From Phytohabitans maris (GTDB lineage: Bacteria; Actinomycetota; Actinomycetes; Mycobacteriales; Micromonosporaceae): 64,000 nucleotides of DNA. The translations under genes were made by a program, and so were the position numbers. Below the pieces are notes generated by a model. That model did no database searches, was not told where the DNA came from, and saw only the letters and a program-made list of their open reading frames with translations. The stretch lies in contig NZ_JAVHUY010000016.1 of NCBI RefSeq assembly GCF_031085175.1, forward strand, positions 1 through 64,000, in the 5' to 3' direction. Below, piece by piece: positions 16,116-24,889 of the stretch; positions within the stretch are counted from its first letter, which is position 1, and each line of letters starts with the position of its first letter.

Positions 16116-17231
16116 ATGCCCGGACGACGGCGTGGCGCACGCTCGGGGCGAGGCTGGGACGCCGCACCGCCCCGAGCGCGTTCCCGCGGTTCCTCCGCGA
16201 CGTCCTCCAGCCGCCGCGCGGCGCCCATCGCGGGCCCAGGCCCTGACGAGGGCGAGTTCGAGTGGCCGGAAGGCGCGTTGCCCGCGGCCGCCGATCCGCC
16301 CACCGGCTCACCCACACCGTCCGGCTCACGCTGGCCGGCCGGGGTGATGCCGGCGAGCGCTCTCGGCGCCGCCCGCCGCGCTCCCGATCCCGAGTCCGAC
16401 CCCGACGCGGATCAGGCCGCTGTTTCCGGCCCCGAGCGCGGCGCCGATCGGGACGGTGGCGTGCGGCCGGGGGGCGGTCGCGGCTCGCGCTGGCAGTCCA
16501 CAGGCGAGCGTGGTGCACGGCGTCGCGGCGGCCGTGGCGACGGGGCTGGCTGGTCGTCGGCGGGCGAGGGTCCGCGCGGCGAGGCTGGTTGGCCCGAGGG
16601 TCCGCGCGACCAGGCTGGTTGGCCGCAGGATCCGCGCGGCGGGGAGCAGCGGGGTCGCGGGCGGCGTGGGCGACCCGCGGCCGAGGAGCCGCGCGACGAG
16701 GCCGAGCGGGCCCGCGAGATCTGCCTCAACCAGCTCGCCGTCCGCCCGCGCACCCGCGCCGAGCTGGCCACCGCGCTGGCCCGGCGGGGCATCTCGCCCG
16801 AGGTCGCGGTGGAGGTGCTGGAGCGCTACGACGAGGTCGGCATGATCGACGACGCGGCGTTCGCCCGCGCCTGGGTCTCCAGCCGCCACCACGGCCGCGG
16901 CCTGGCCCGCCGCGCCCTCGCCAACGAGCTGCGCCAGCGCGGCGTCGATGCCGAGACCGCCGGCGCCGCCCTCGACGACCTCGACCCCGACACCGAGGCG
17001 ACCACGGCGCGGGCGCTGGTCGACCGCAAGCTGCGCACCGCCCGCGGCGAGCCGGAGGCCGTCTTCCGGCGGCTGGTGGGCATGCTGGCCCGCAAGGGCT
17101 ACGGCCCGGGCCTGGCCATCCGGGTGGTCAAGGACGCGATGGCGGCGCAGAGCGCGGAGGCGGCCGAGTTCGCCGACGGCGTCGACGCGGACGCGTTGGC
17201 CGACCTGGAGGGTGGCGACCGCACCGAGTAA
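16116..17231 (+). CDS. recX: RecX regulatory protein with a long disordered N-terminus
   Basis: A 371-residue protein. The C-terminal part (from about residue 197, AREICLNQLAVRPRTRAELATALARRGIS) is RecX, three repeats of three helices that modulate RecA filaments (MIDDAAFARAWV, GLARRALANELRQRGVD, KGYGPGLAIRVVKDAM). The first 195 or so residues are Arg/Gly/Pro-rich and probably disordered, with GWPEGPR/GWPQDPR-type repeats; most RecX proteins lack this. ATG 16116 is 11 bp after recA; a later start near 16700 would give a conventional RecX, but I see no clear ribosome site for one. Co-transcription with recA is likely. Confidence 0.88.
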   Translation: MPGRRRGARSGRGWDAAPPRARSRGSSATSSSRRAAPIAGPGPDEGEFEWPEGALPAAADPPTGSPTPSGSRWPAGVMPASALGAARRAPDPESDPDADQAAVSGPERGADRDGGVRPGGGRGSRWQSTGERGARRRGGRGDGAGWSSAGEGPRGEAGWPEGPRDQAGWPQDPRGGEQRGRGRRGRPAAEEPRDEAERAREICLNQLAVRPRTRAELATALARRGISPEVAVEVLERYDEVGMIDDAAFARAWVSSRHHGRGLARRALANELRQRGVDAETAGAALDDLDPDTEATTARALVDRKLRTARGEPEAVFRRLVGMLARKGYGPGLAIRVVKDAMAAQSAEAAEFADGVDADALADLEGGDRTE

Positions 17232-17704
17232 CGCCGCGCCGGCCGCCGCCCGTGCCCGCTCCACGCCGCGCTGGGTCCGTGTCCGCGCCGCCGCGCTGGG
17301 TCCCTGCCCGCTCCGCGCTGGGTCCCTGCCCGCTCCGCGCTGGGTCGGTGCCGCCCGCGCCGCCTGTGGCCGCGCTGGCTGTGCCCGTTCGGCCTGCCCT
17401 TCTGCGTCTGCCGCTGCCCGCGGGCGATGTCTGCGCTGCCGACGTCTGCGCTGCCCGCGGGGCACGCCGCCCGCGGCCGCGCTGGCTACGTCCGCGCTGG
17501 CTGCGGGCGACACCGCCCACCACGCCCGCGCTGACTGCGGTCCGCGTCGCCCGCGGGCGTGCCCGCTCTGTGCGGGGCATGCGGCTGTGCGATGTGGGCG
17601 TGCCCCGCCGCACGGGCGTGCCTGCCGCGCCGTGCCGGCGTGCCGCTCTGTGCCGGGCGTGCCGCTTCGTGGGGCGTGCCCCGCCGCGCGGGCGTGCCTG
17701 CCGT

Positions 17705-17756
17705 GCCGGGGTGCCCTGCCGGGGTGCCCTGCCGGGGTGCCCTGCCGGGGTGCCCT
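17705..17756. repeat. 13-bp tandem repeat, four perfect units
   Basis: GCCGGGGTGCCCT is repeated four times without a mismatch, followed by a degenerate fifth unit (GCCGGGCGTGCC). Perfect identity suggests recent expansion by slippage. 13 bp is not a multiple of three, so it is not a coding repeat. Confidence 0.9.
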
Positions 17757-17901
17757 GCCGGGCGTGCCGTGCGGGCGTGCCCAGTCGGGCGTGCCGCCCC
17801 GCGCGGGCGTGCCGTACGGGCCTGAACGCAAGCGAGCTTCGGGGGCCGAGGGCCACAGGGGGCACTGGTCCTTGATCGGTGTCAAACGTTGGCTGTCTCT
17901 G

Positions 17902-17955
17902 GCAGATCGTGGTACTTAGCTGCCCCTGGAGGGGCACTGATGTACCACGATCTGC
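17902..17955. repeat. Family B palindromic repeat, copy 1
   Basis: GCAGATCGTGGTAC ... GCCCCTGGAGGGGC ... GTACCACGATCTGC forms a long imperfect stem with a central TGGA-type loop. It is one of four copies (29143, 32784, 53765). It lies in the spacer upstream of the BKACE gene, far from any stop codon. Confidence 0.85.
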
Positions 17956-18123
17956 GCCTTGGGTCGATCTCAGAGCGTCGATCACGGGAGGAGCGGTCGG
18001 CCACGAGAGGAGCGGTCGGCGTGGTGATCGTTGGGCGTGGTCTGGGCTCGGCGCGGCCCGTCGATGGCCGGGAGACAAGGCTGATACCGGCCCCGGCGCG
18101 CCGGGCGGCCGCAGAATGGGGGC

Positions 18124-18843
18124 ATGCTCAAAGCCTGCCTGAACGGGGGCCTCCGCCGCGACGAGCACCCGGCCGTGCCGATCACGCCGGCCGAGGTGGC
18201 GGCCGACGCGGTGCGGTGCGAGAGTGCGGGCGCCGCTGCCGTGCATGTCCACCCGCGCGACGAGGAGGGGCGGGAGACCCTCGCGGCGGACGCCGTCGAC
18301 GCGACCGTGGCGGCGTTGCGGCGGTCCTGCCCGGAGCTTCCGGTCGGGGTGACCACCGGGGCGTGGATCGCACCCGACTCGGGCGAGCGGGTGGCCGCGG
18401 TCGAGTCGTGGAGTGTGCTGCCGGACTTCGCGTCGGTCAACGTCCACGAGGAGGGGGCCGAGCGGGTCGCGGCGGCCCTGCGCTCGCGGGGGATCGGGGT
18501 GGAGGCGGGGCTCTGGACGCCGGCGGCGGTCGCGGCCTACCAGGCGTGGCGGGTGCCCTGCGTACGGCTGCTGCTGGAGTGCATGGAGCCGGAGGAGGGT
18601 CGGGCGCTGGCGAACGCGCACGCGATGCTCTCGGCGCTGGGGCGGGGGAGCGTTCCCATCCTGCTCCACGCGGAAGGGGCGGCGGTCTGGGCGGTACTGC
18701 GCGAGGCCCGGCGGCTCGGCCTGCATTCCCGGGTGGGGTTGGAAGACACCCGGACGATGCCGGATGGCACGATGGCACCCGACAATCGCGCTCTGGTGGA
18801 AGCGGCGATGACCTTTGGGATGATCCCCCGCTCAGCCGTATGA
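18124..18843 (+). CDS. BKACE family (DUF849) beta-keto acid cleavage enzyme
   Basis: A 239-residue TIM-barrel protein of the 3-keto-5-aminohexanoate cleavage enzyme family. Members condense a beta-keto acid with acetyl-CoA using a metal held by histidines; AVHVHPRDE carries the two likely metal ligands, with KACLNGG at the N-terminus and VGLEDTRTMPDG near the C-terminus. At 239 residues it is shorter than usual (about 270-310). ATG 18124 has no strong ribosome site. It stands alone between recX and rny, so substrate and pathway cannot be inferred. Confidence 0.87.
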   Translation: MLKACLNGGLRRDEHPAVPITPAEVAADAVRCESAGAAAVHVHPRDEEGRETLAADAVDATVAALRRSCPELPVGVTTGAWIAPDSGERVAAVESWSVLPDFASVNVHEEGAERVAAALRSRGIGVEAGLWTPAAVAAYQAWRVPCVRLLLECMEPEEGRALANAHAMLSALGRGSVPILLHAEGAAVWAVLREARRLGLHSRVGLEDTRTMPDGTMAPDNRALVEAAMTFGMIPRSAV

Positions 18844-19259
18844 CCGTACGGGCGGGCCGAAAAATGTGCGGCGTTCGTGACTCGTCCCGGAATGCCCGTA
18901 CCGGCCATGACCTGCGCGTGAGCGTTCCAATGCCGTACGTCCCGGGTTCGGCCGGATCATGGGTCCTTGACCGAACCGCCACTCGCGACCTAGCCTCGCG
19001 TTACAGACGAGAAGGCCCGACCATCGCAGGCTAATCGCACAACATAGATCGCGTAACAGTACGGCATCACTTTAGATCCGTCGTCGACCGGGCCGCGTCG
19101 GCGACGGCATGACATATCCGGCCGGTGGCGGTGCCCGCGTGGGCGCCGCTGGCGGTCATACCTGCGGCCCGCTGCCTCGGTCGGGCGACACAGCCGCAAG
19201 GCGTTCAGTGGGTGGGCACAACCCGACCCGTGGCGCCCGAGGCGGCGGAGGGAGGCGGC
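18844..19259. other. 416-bp leader region upstream of rny
   Basis: No gene is supported. It holds a promoter-like pair at 18967-18996 and an AT-richer segment around 19000-19075. A transcript from that promoter would have an untranslated leader of about 255 bases before rny. I find no known riboswitch or tRNA in it. Confidence 0.5.
18967..18996 (+). promoter_or_regulatory. Predicted sigma-70 promoter upstream of rny
   Basis: TTGACC (18967-18972) and TAGCCT (18991-18996) are separated by 18 bp and fit the actinobacterial housekeeping pattern. This is the best promoter-like pair I see between the BKACE gene and rny. Confidence 0.4.
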
Positions 19260-21038
19260 ATGGGCGGGATGACCGTAGTACTGCTGATCGCGGTGCTGGC
19301 GCTGGCCGTACTCGTGGTGGTTGGTCTTGTCCTTGGCGCGCGGGCCTTGCGGTCCCTTACGACGGCCCAGCCGGCGGCGCCGCGGGCGGAAGACCCCGCG
19401 TTCCTGGCCGAGCGGGATCGCCAGGAGGAGTCCCTGGCGGCGCTGCGCAGCGCGGCCGGTGAGGCGTCGTCGGCCGCGGAGCAGGCCAAGTCGGCCGCCA
19501 CCGCGGCCCGCACCGACGCCGCGGAGGCCAAGGCCGAGGCACGCGCGGCGCGCGCGGAGGCGCGCCGGGTGCTCGACGCGGCGCGGGCCGAGGCGGACAC
19601 CATCCTGGAACGGGCACACCGCCAAGCCGAGACGGACGCCGAGCAGGCGCGGGTGGCGGCCCGGCGCAGCGGCGAACGCGAGATCTCCATGCTCAGCGCG
19701 ACCGTCAAGGAGCAGGCCGCGGAGCTGGAACGGCGTACAGCGCGGATCGACGAGCGTGAGCGGCTGCACACCGAAGAGGTGGAGCGGCTGGCCGAGCGCG
19801 ACCGGCGGATCGCGGCGATCGAGGCGGAGATCGCCGAGCGCGAGGCGACGGTGGCGGAGCGCGAGTCGGTCCTGGCCGAGGCGGAGGAGCTGCGGCGGCG
19901 CGAGCTGGAACGGGTGGCCGGGCTGACCGTCGAGGCGGCCCGGGCGGAGCTGGTCGAGGCGATCGAGGGGCAGGCCAAGCGGGAGGCGGCGCTGCTCGTC
20001 CGCGACATCGAAAACGACGCCCGCAGCACCGCCGAGCAGCGCGCCCGCCACATCGTGGTGGACGCGATCCAGCGGGTGGCGAGCGAGCAGACGGCGGAGA
20101 GCGTGGTCAGCGTGCTCCACCTGCCCGGCGACGAGATGAAAGGGCGGATCATCGGCCGCGAGGGGCGCAACATCCGCGCCTTCGAGTCGGTGACCGGCGT
20201 CAACCTGATCATCGACGACACACCCGAGGCGGTGCTGCTCTCCTGCTTCGACCCGGTGCGCCGCGAGATCGGCCGGCTCACGCTGGAAAAGCTGGTGCTC
20301 GACGGGCGGATCCACCCGCACCGCATCGAGGAGGTCTTCGAGACCGCCAAGCACGAGGTGGAGCGGCTCTGCGAGCGCGCCGCGGAGGACGCGCTGGTCG
20401 AGGTGGGCATCACCGACCTGCACCCGGAGCTGATGACGCTGCTGGGGCGGTTGCGTTACCGCACGTCGTACGGGCAGAACGTGCTCAAGCACCTGGTCGA
20501 GACCGCGCACATCGCCGGCATCATGGCCTCCGAACTGCGGCTGGACGCGCAGATGATCAAACGGTGCGCGTTCCTGCACGACATCGGCAAGGCGCTCACC
20601 CACGAGGTGGAGGGGAGCCACGCGCTGATCGGCGCCGACCTGGCCCGCAAGTACGGCGAGCCGGAAGAGGTGGTCCACGCGATCGAGGCGCACCACAACG
20701 AGGTACCGCCGCAGACCATCGAGGCGGTCCTGACCCAGGCCTCCGACGCCTGCTCCGGCGGGCGGCCGGGGGCGCGGCGGGAGAGCCTGGAGGCGTACGT
20801 CAAGCGGCTGGAGCGGATCGAGGAGATCGCCGCCGGCAAGACCGGTGTGGAGAAGGTCTTCGCCATGCAGGCCGGCCGCGAGATCCGGGTGATGGTCAAG
20901 CCCGACGACGTCGACGACATCGGCGCGGCGGTGCTCGCCCGTGACGTGGCGAAGCAGATCGAGGAGGAGCTCACCTACCCGGGCCAGATCCGGGTCACGG
21001 TGGTACGCGAGTCGCGGGTTACCGAGATCGCGCGCTGA
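19260..21038 (+). CDS. rny: Ribonuclease Y
   Basis: A 592-residue membrane-anchored endoribonuclease that initiates mRNA decay. Domains run in the standard order: one transmembrane segment (about 5-28), a long charged coiled coil (about 55-270), a KH domain with GRIIGREGRNIRAFE near 296, and an HD domain with FLHDIGKALTHEVEG near 435-450. ATG 19260 is chosen because GGAGGGAGG lies just upstream; ATG 19269 is possible. It stands between BKACE and the convergent glutamate transporter, as is common near recA in related actinomycetes. Confidence 0.95.
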   Translation: MGGMTVVLLIAVLALAVLVVVGLVLGARALRSLTTAQPAAPRAEDPAFLAERDRQEESLAALRSAAGEASSAAEQAKSAATAARTDAAEAKAEARAARAEARRVLDAARAEADTILERAHRQAETDAEQARVAARRSGEREISMLSATVKEQAAELERRTARIDERERLHTEEVERLAERDRRIAAIEAEIAEREATVAERESVLAEAEELRRRELERVAGLTVEAARAELVEAIEGQAKREAALLVRDIENDARSTAEQRARHIVVDAIQRVASEQTAESVVSVLHLPGDEMKGRIIGREGRNIRAFESVTGVNLIIDDTPEAVLLSCFDPVRREIGRLTLEKLVLDGRIHPHRIEEVFETAKHEVERLCERAAEDALVEVGITDLHPELMTLLGRLRYRTSYGQNVLKHLVETAHIAGIMASELRLDAQMIKRCAFLHDIGKALTHEVEGSHALIGADLARKYGEPEEVVHAIEAHHNEVPPQTIEAVLTQASDACSGGRPGARRESLEAYVKRLERIEEIAAGKTGVEKVFAMQAGREIRVMVKPDDVDDIGAAVLARDVAKQIEEELTYPGQIRVTVVRESRVTEIAR

Positions 21039-21084
21039 CCAGCGTGATAACGCAAACGTCCGGATCCGTTCCAACGTAGAGATT

Positions 21085-21206
21085 GAGCTACCGCGACGTC
21101 CGCTGTGGTGCGGGCCGTTGCGCGGGGCCCCCGGGGAAACGTGGAGCGCAGCGGAGCGTTTTCTTGGGGTGCGTTCCCGCGGCCTCACCGTCCGCGGTTC
21201 ACAACC
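21085..21206 (-). repeat. Family C mosaic repeat, copy C3 (long form)
   Basis: An inverted-orientation copy running from GAGCTACCGCGACGTCCG through AACGTGGAGCGCAGCGGAGC to TCCGCGGTTCACAACC. The end GGTTGTGAACCGCGGA (reverse strand) is shared only with the copy at 32921, which shows these two are the closest pair. It fills most of the spacer between convergent rny and gluD. Confidence 0.85.
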
Positions 21207-21259
21207 CGCTGGCCTGCCGGGCCGACGGCCAGGCGGCGCCGCAACCACGATCGTTGGGC

Positions 21260-22234
21260 TCAGACCTTGGCGGCCGGCTCGATCTCGGCGGCCAGCGCCG
21301 CGGGCGGCTGTTCAGCTGGGAGAGCGGCGGTCTTGCGGCCGCGGGCGAGGCGGCGCTGCACGTACTCGGCGAGCTTGGAGAGCGCGTAGTTGACGAGGAT
21401 GTAGATCGCGCCGACCACCGCGTACACCTGGATGGGGTTGGGCTCCGGGAGGGCCTGGATGATTTGGCCGCTGACCCGCAGCACCTCCTCGTAGCTGATG
21501 ATGAAGCCGAGCGAGGTGTCCTTGAGTACCACCACGAGCTGGCTGATCAGCGCCGGCAGCATGATGCGGAACGCCTGTGGCAGCAGGATCATGCGCGTGG
21601 TCTGGAACGAGCTTAGGCCCATCGCCTCCGCGGCCTCGCGCTGGCCGCCGGGCAGACCTTCCATACCGGAGCGGAGGATCTCGCCGATGACGACCATGTT
21701 GTAGAGGGTGAGGCCGATGACCAGGTACCAGAGGATGTCACCGAGGTCGACGCCGAGTTCGGGCAACGCGCTGGCGACGAAGAAGATCGTGATGACCACC
21801 GGCAGGCCGCGGAAGATCTCCACGAAGAAGCGCGACACGATGCTGAGGAACCAGCTCAGCGTGCGCAGGGCGATCGCGGCGGGCGCGGCCAGGCCGCTGA
21901 ACTTGCGCTTGTTCAGCGCCTTGAGCTGGATGCGGAGCACAGCGAGAGCGGTGCCGAAGATCAGCGACGAGACGATCGCGAGCGCGGCGGCGGTCAAGGT
22001 GGCGACGAACCCGTCCCGCAGGCGGGCCCACACCTGGGAGAAGACCTCGTTGTCCGGGTCGATCAGCGGTCCCCACAGATCCATCGAGAACTGGCCTTGC
22101 TCGTCGAGCGGCCGGTAGACGAGGAAGTAGGCGCCGGCAACCACCGCGAGGACGACGATGACGCTGACGATCAGCGTGACCCGGCGGGCCCGCGGGCCAG
22201 GCGCGTCGTAGAGGACGGTCTGCTGGTCCTTCAT
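21260..22234 (-). CDS. gluD: Glutamate ABC transporter permease GluD
   Basis: A 324-residue membrane permease of the polar amino-acid (His/Glu/Gln/Arg) class. It has an N-terminal hydrophobic segment, an extracytoplasmic insert, then the permease core with RGLPVVITIFFVASAL and the ATPase-contact EAA loop (EAAEAMGLSSFQTTRMILLPQAFR). It pairs with GluC to form the channel. Its ATG overlaps the gluC stop by 4 bp. The C-terminal 40 or so residues are an Ala/Pro-rich cytoplasmic tail. A family C repeat lies just beyond its stop. Confidence 0.93.
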   Translation of the reverse strand: MKDQQTVLYDAPGPRARRVTLIVSVIVVLAVVAGAYFLVYRPLDEQGQFSMDLWGPLIDPDNEVFSQVWARLRDGFVATLTAAALAIVSSLIFGTALAVLRIQLKALNKRKFSGLAAPAAIALRTLSWFLSIVSRFFVEIFRGLPVVITIFFVASALPELGVDLGDILWYLVIGLTLYNMVVIGEILRSGMEGLPGGQREAAEAMGLSSFQTTRMILLPQAFRIMLPALISQLVVVLKDTSLGFIISYEEVLRVSGQIIQALPEPNPIQVYAVVGAIYILVNYALSKLAEYVQRRLARGRKTAALPAEQPPAALAAEIEPAAKV

Positions 22235-22938
22235 CGGGCCACCGCCCGGCGGCGCTCGAGGTGGTCGAGGAGAAGCCCGAGGGGAACGGTCATGATGAGG
22301 AACCCGATCGATACGCCGATGAAGACCGGGATGATCGGCTCACCGAGGGCGCTGGTGAGGTTGACCCCGGAATTGGAAAGCTCGCCGACGAGGCCGAAGA
22401 AGCCGGCCAGTGCGGAGTTTTTGATCATCGCGATGATCACGCTGCCGAGCGGGACGATCGCCGCTTTCCACGCCTGCGGAAGGACGACGTGGCGGAGGTT
22501 CTGCGTGAAGGTCAGCCCGATCGCCCGCGCTGCCTCCGCCTGTCCGGTGGGTACGGCGTTGATGCCACTGCGGATCGCCTCGCATACAAACGCTCCTGTG
22601 TAGACACTGAGCGCCACGATGGCGAACCGGAAGTACGGGATGTCCACGCCGAGCCGGGAGAAGACCGAGGTCAGCCCCGGGATCCTGAGGAAGTCGGCGT
22701 TCGAGCCGAGCGCCGGCAGCCCGAACGCGGCGAAGAACCACACGATCGTCAGCGGGCAGTTGCGAAACACCGTGACGTAGGCCGTGCCCACCCAGCGCAG
22801 CGGCGGGATCGGCGAGATCCGCATGACCGCGGCGACGGTGCCCAGGATCAGGGCACCTATCGCGGAGAGCAGGCAGAGCTGGAAGGTGAGCCACAGGCCG
22901 CTGGCGAAGACGTCGAAGTGGTCGACTAGCACACTCAC
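22231..22938 (-). CDS. gluC: Glutamate ABC transporter permease GluC
   Basis: A 235-residue permease, partner of GluD. Core features are TVFRNCPLTIVWFFAAFGLPAL and the EAA loop (AEAARAIGLTFTQNLRHVVLPQAWK). GTG 22938 has a GGAG site upstream. The gene lies 39 bp after gluB and overlaps gluD by 4 bp, within the operon gluA-gluB-gluC-gluD. The substrate assignment rests on operon order and similarity to the Corynebacterium gluABCD system. Confidence 0.93.
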   Translation of the reverse strand: MSVLVDHFDVFASGLWLTFQLCLLSAIGALILGTVAAVMRISPIPPLRWVGTAYVTVFRNCPLTIVWFFAAFGLPALGSNADFLRIPGLTSVFSRLGVDIPYFRFAIVALSVYTGAFVCEAIRSGINAVPTGQAEAARAIGLTFTQNLRHVVLPQAWKAAIVPLGSVIIAMIKNSALAGFFGLVGELSNSGVNLTSALGEPIIPVFIGVSIGFLIMTVPLGLLLDHLERRRAVAR

Positions 22939-22977
22939 GGAAATCTCCTACCGCTCACCTTCCAACTGCCGATCGAT

Positions 22978-23865
22978 CTAGTACCGGTTGACGGCCGGGC
23001 CGGTCGGCACCTGGTCGTCGAACTTACCGGCTGTGTCCTTCCACGCACCCTCGTAACGTCCGTCGCTGTACGCCTTTTCGAGCGTGTCGTTGATGAACGT
23101 GCGGAAGGCGGTGTCGCCCTTCTTCAGGCCGATGCCGTACGGCTCCTCGGTGAAGTTCTCGCCGGCGAGCTTGAACTTGCCCTCGTTGCGGGCGATGAAG
23201 CCGAGCAGGATCACGTTGTCGGTGGTGACCGCGTTGACCTGGCCGCTGTTGAGAGCGTCGATGCACTTGGTGTACACGTCGAAGAGCACCAGCTGCGAGC
23301 CCTTGTTGGCCAGGTACTGCTCGATGTTGGCTGCCGGGGTCGAGCCCTGTACCGAGCAGACCTTCTTGTCGCCGGCCTTGAACGAGTCCGGGCCGGTGAT
23401 CGAGGTGTCGTCCGCCTTCACCAGGATGTTCTGCCCGGCGACGTAGTACGGACCGGCGAAGTCGATCCGCTCCTTGCGCTTGTCGTTGATCGTGTATGTG
23501 GCGACGACGATGTCCGCCTCGCCTTTCTCGATCTTCTCCTCGCGCACCGCGGACGGCGTCTCGATGTACTCGATCTTGTCTTCCGGAATGCCCAACTCGT
23601 CGGCGACGATTTTGCCGATCTCGACGTCGAAACCGGCCGGCTTGCCGTCGAGCCCCTTCAGGCCGAAGCCCGGCTGGTCGAACTTGGTGCCGATCACGAT
23701 CTTCTGGGCCTTGTTGAGCCGTTCCATCGTGGTGCCGGCCTCGAACGTCTTGCTGCCGGTGTCCGTGGAACCCGCGTCACCGCTGTCGTCATCGCCGCCA
23801 CAGGCGGCGACACCCAAAGTCAGCACCGCGGCCGCGGCGATCGCCGTCATGCGCGTGATACGCAT
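22978..23865 (-). CDS. gluB: Glutamate-binding lipoprotein GluB
   Basis: A 295-residue extracellular solute-binding protein, class 3. The lipoprotein signal ends LGVAAC with Cys22, followed by an acidic Ser/Gly linker. Binding-fold segments are IVIGTKFDQPGFGLKG, GFDVEIGKIVADELGI and YTINDKRKERIDFAGPYYVAGQ. It delivers glutamate or a related amino acid to GluCD. It sits between the ATPase and permease genes, with 118 bp to gluA and 39 bp to gluC. Confidence 0.93.
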   Translation of the reverse strand: MRITRMTAIAAAAVLTLGVAACGGDDDSGDAGSTDTGSKTFEAGTTMERLNKAQKIVIGTKFDQPGFGLKGLDGKPAGFDVEIGKIVADELGIPEDKIEYIETPSAVREEKIEKGEADIVVATYTINDKRKERIDFAGPYYVAGQNILVKADDTSITGPDSFKAGDKKVCSVQGSTPAANIEQYLANKGSQLVLFDVYTKCIDALNSGQVNAVTTDNVILLGFIARNEGKFKLAGENFTEEPYGIGLKKGDTAFRTFINDTLEKAYSDGRYEGAWKDTAGKFDDQVPTGPAVNRY

Positions 23866-23983
23866 TCTTACCCTCCTCTTTCGACAGAGCCCCCAACCGG
23901 TGGACGGCTCCGCACCTAATTCGCATCCGGCCCGGCACTGGATCGCAGGCGTCCAAAGGACGACACAGGGCCGGCGCGGACGC

Positions 23984-24757
23984 TTAGTGCGTCAGGATCT
24001 TCGATAGGAAGTCTTTGGCCCGCTCGCTCTTCGGGCTGCCGAAGAACTCGTCGGGCGGTGCCTGCTCGACCAACTGACCGTCGGCCATGAAGACCACCCG
24101 GTTGGCGGCGTGCCGCGCGAATCCCATCTCGTGCGTCACGACCACCATCGTCATGCCGTCTCGGGCCAGCGACGTCATCACGTCGAGCACCTCGCCGACC
24201 ATCTCCGGGTCGAGCGCGCTGGTGGGCTCGTCGAAGAGCATCGCCTTGGGCTGCATCGCCAGGGCGCGGGCGATCGCCGCCCGCTGCTGCTGACCGCCGG
24301 AGAGCTGTGCCGGGTACTTTTCCGCCTGGCTCGCGATGCCCACCCGTTCCAGAAGCGTCATCGCCCGGTCGCGCGCGGACGCCGACTTTTCCCGGCGGAC
24401 CTTGACCGGCCCGAGCGTCACGTTTTGCAGGATGGTCTTGTGGGCGAAGAGGTTGAACGACTGGAAGACCATGCCGACGTCGCTGCGGAGCCGGGCGAGG
24501 GCGCGGCCCTCGGCGGGGAGTGGCTTGCCGTCGAACGTGATCGTGCCGGAGTTGATCGGCTCGAGCCGGTTGATCGCCCGGCAGAGCGTCGACTTGCCCG
24601 AGCCGGATGGCCCGATGACCACCACGACCTCGCCGCGGTCGACCGAAAGGCTGACGTCTTGCAGCACGTGCAGCGGTCCGAACCATTTGTTGACTGAGTC
24701 GAGCACGATGAGCGGTTCGCCCGCTGCCACTGTCGTCACCGCCCTGTGTAACGTCAC
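23984..24757 (-). CDS. gluA: Glutamate ABC transporter ATP-binding protein GluA
   Basis: A 257-residue ABC ATPase of the polar amino-acid class: Walker [10 protein letters not shown], signature [15 protein letters not shown], Walker [12 protein letters not shown], and switch histidine in [12 protein letters not shown] 24757 is chosen because GAGGG lies 5 bp upstream; the frame stays open for another 23 codons, but they are not needed by the fold. It is the first gene of the gluABCD operon. The promoter should lie in the 132-bp gap to the divergent small gene, but I cannot place it confidently. Confidence 0.93.
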   Translation of the reverse strand: MTLHRAVTTVAAGEPLIVLDSVNKWFGPLHVLQDVSLSVDRGEVVVVIGPSGSGKSTLCRAINRLEPINSGTITFDGKPLPAEGRALARLRSDVGMVFQSFNLFAHKTILQNVTLGPVKVRREKSASARDRAMTLLERVGIASQAEKYPAQLSGGQQQRAAIARALAMQPKAMLFDEPTSALDPEMVGEVLDVMTSLARDGMTMVVVTHEMGFARHAANRVVFMADGQLVEQAPPDEFFGSPKSERAKDFLSKILTH

Positions 24758-24889
24758 GACTACCCTCGGTTGGCCGAACGCCTCGGCTTCGGCAACTTTA
24801 AGCGGGCCAGAGTGCGGGAATGTCACCTAGTTGGTCACGGAGGAGTAACACCGGCCACGCGCACCGTTCCGGACAGCCACCATCGAGCT

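Larger units (their letters stand above)
17232..18123. other. 892-bp low-complexity spacer
   Basis: No gene is supported. The first 600 bp are extremely GC-rich and built from short motifs: a 22-bp unit CTGGGTCCCTGCCCGCTCCG.. about 17290-17347, scattered CGTGCC hexamers at 17550-17830, and a 13-bp tandem array at 17705-17756. Open frames across it are products of the composition. A family B palindrome follows at 17902-17955, then about 168 bp of unremarkable sequence up to the BKACE gene. Confidence 0.7.

Noticed and set aside
14860-16518. Long open frames on the strand opposite recA, hflX, nrdJ, rny and Pat
   Set aside because: They mirror the third-position GC bias of strongly conserved genes on the other strand and have no family features or ribosome sites.
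17705-17756. CRISPR-like array
   Set aside because: The 13-bp units are directly contiguous with no spacers and there are no cas genes.
16262-17875. 537-codon frame spanning recX and the low-complexity spacer
   Set aside because: It is a GC-composition artefact: Arg/Pro/Ala repeats, no conserved segments, and recX occupies another frame.
18997-19090. Possible tRNA or small RNA in the AT-richer stretch before rny
   Set aside because: No cloverleaf, anticodon stem or TTCGANTC-like arm can be drawn.
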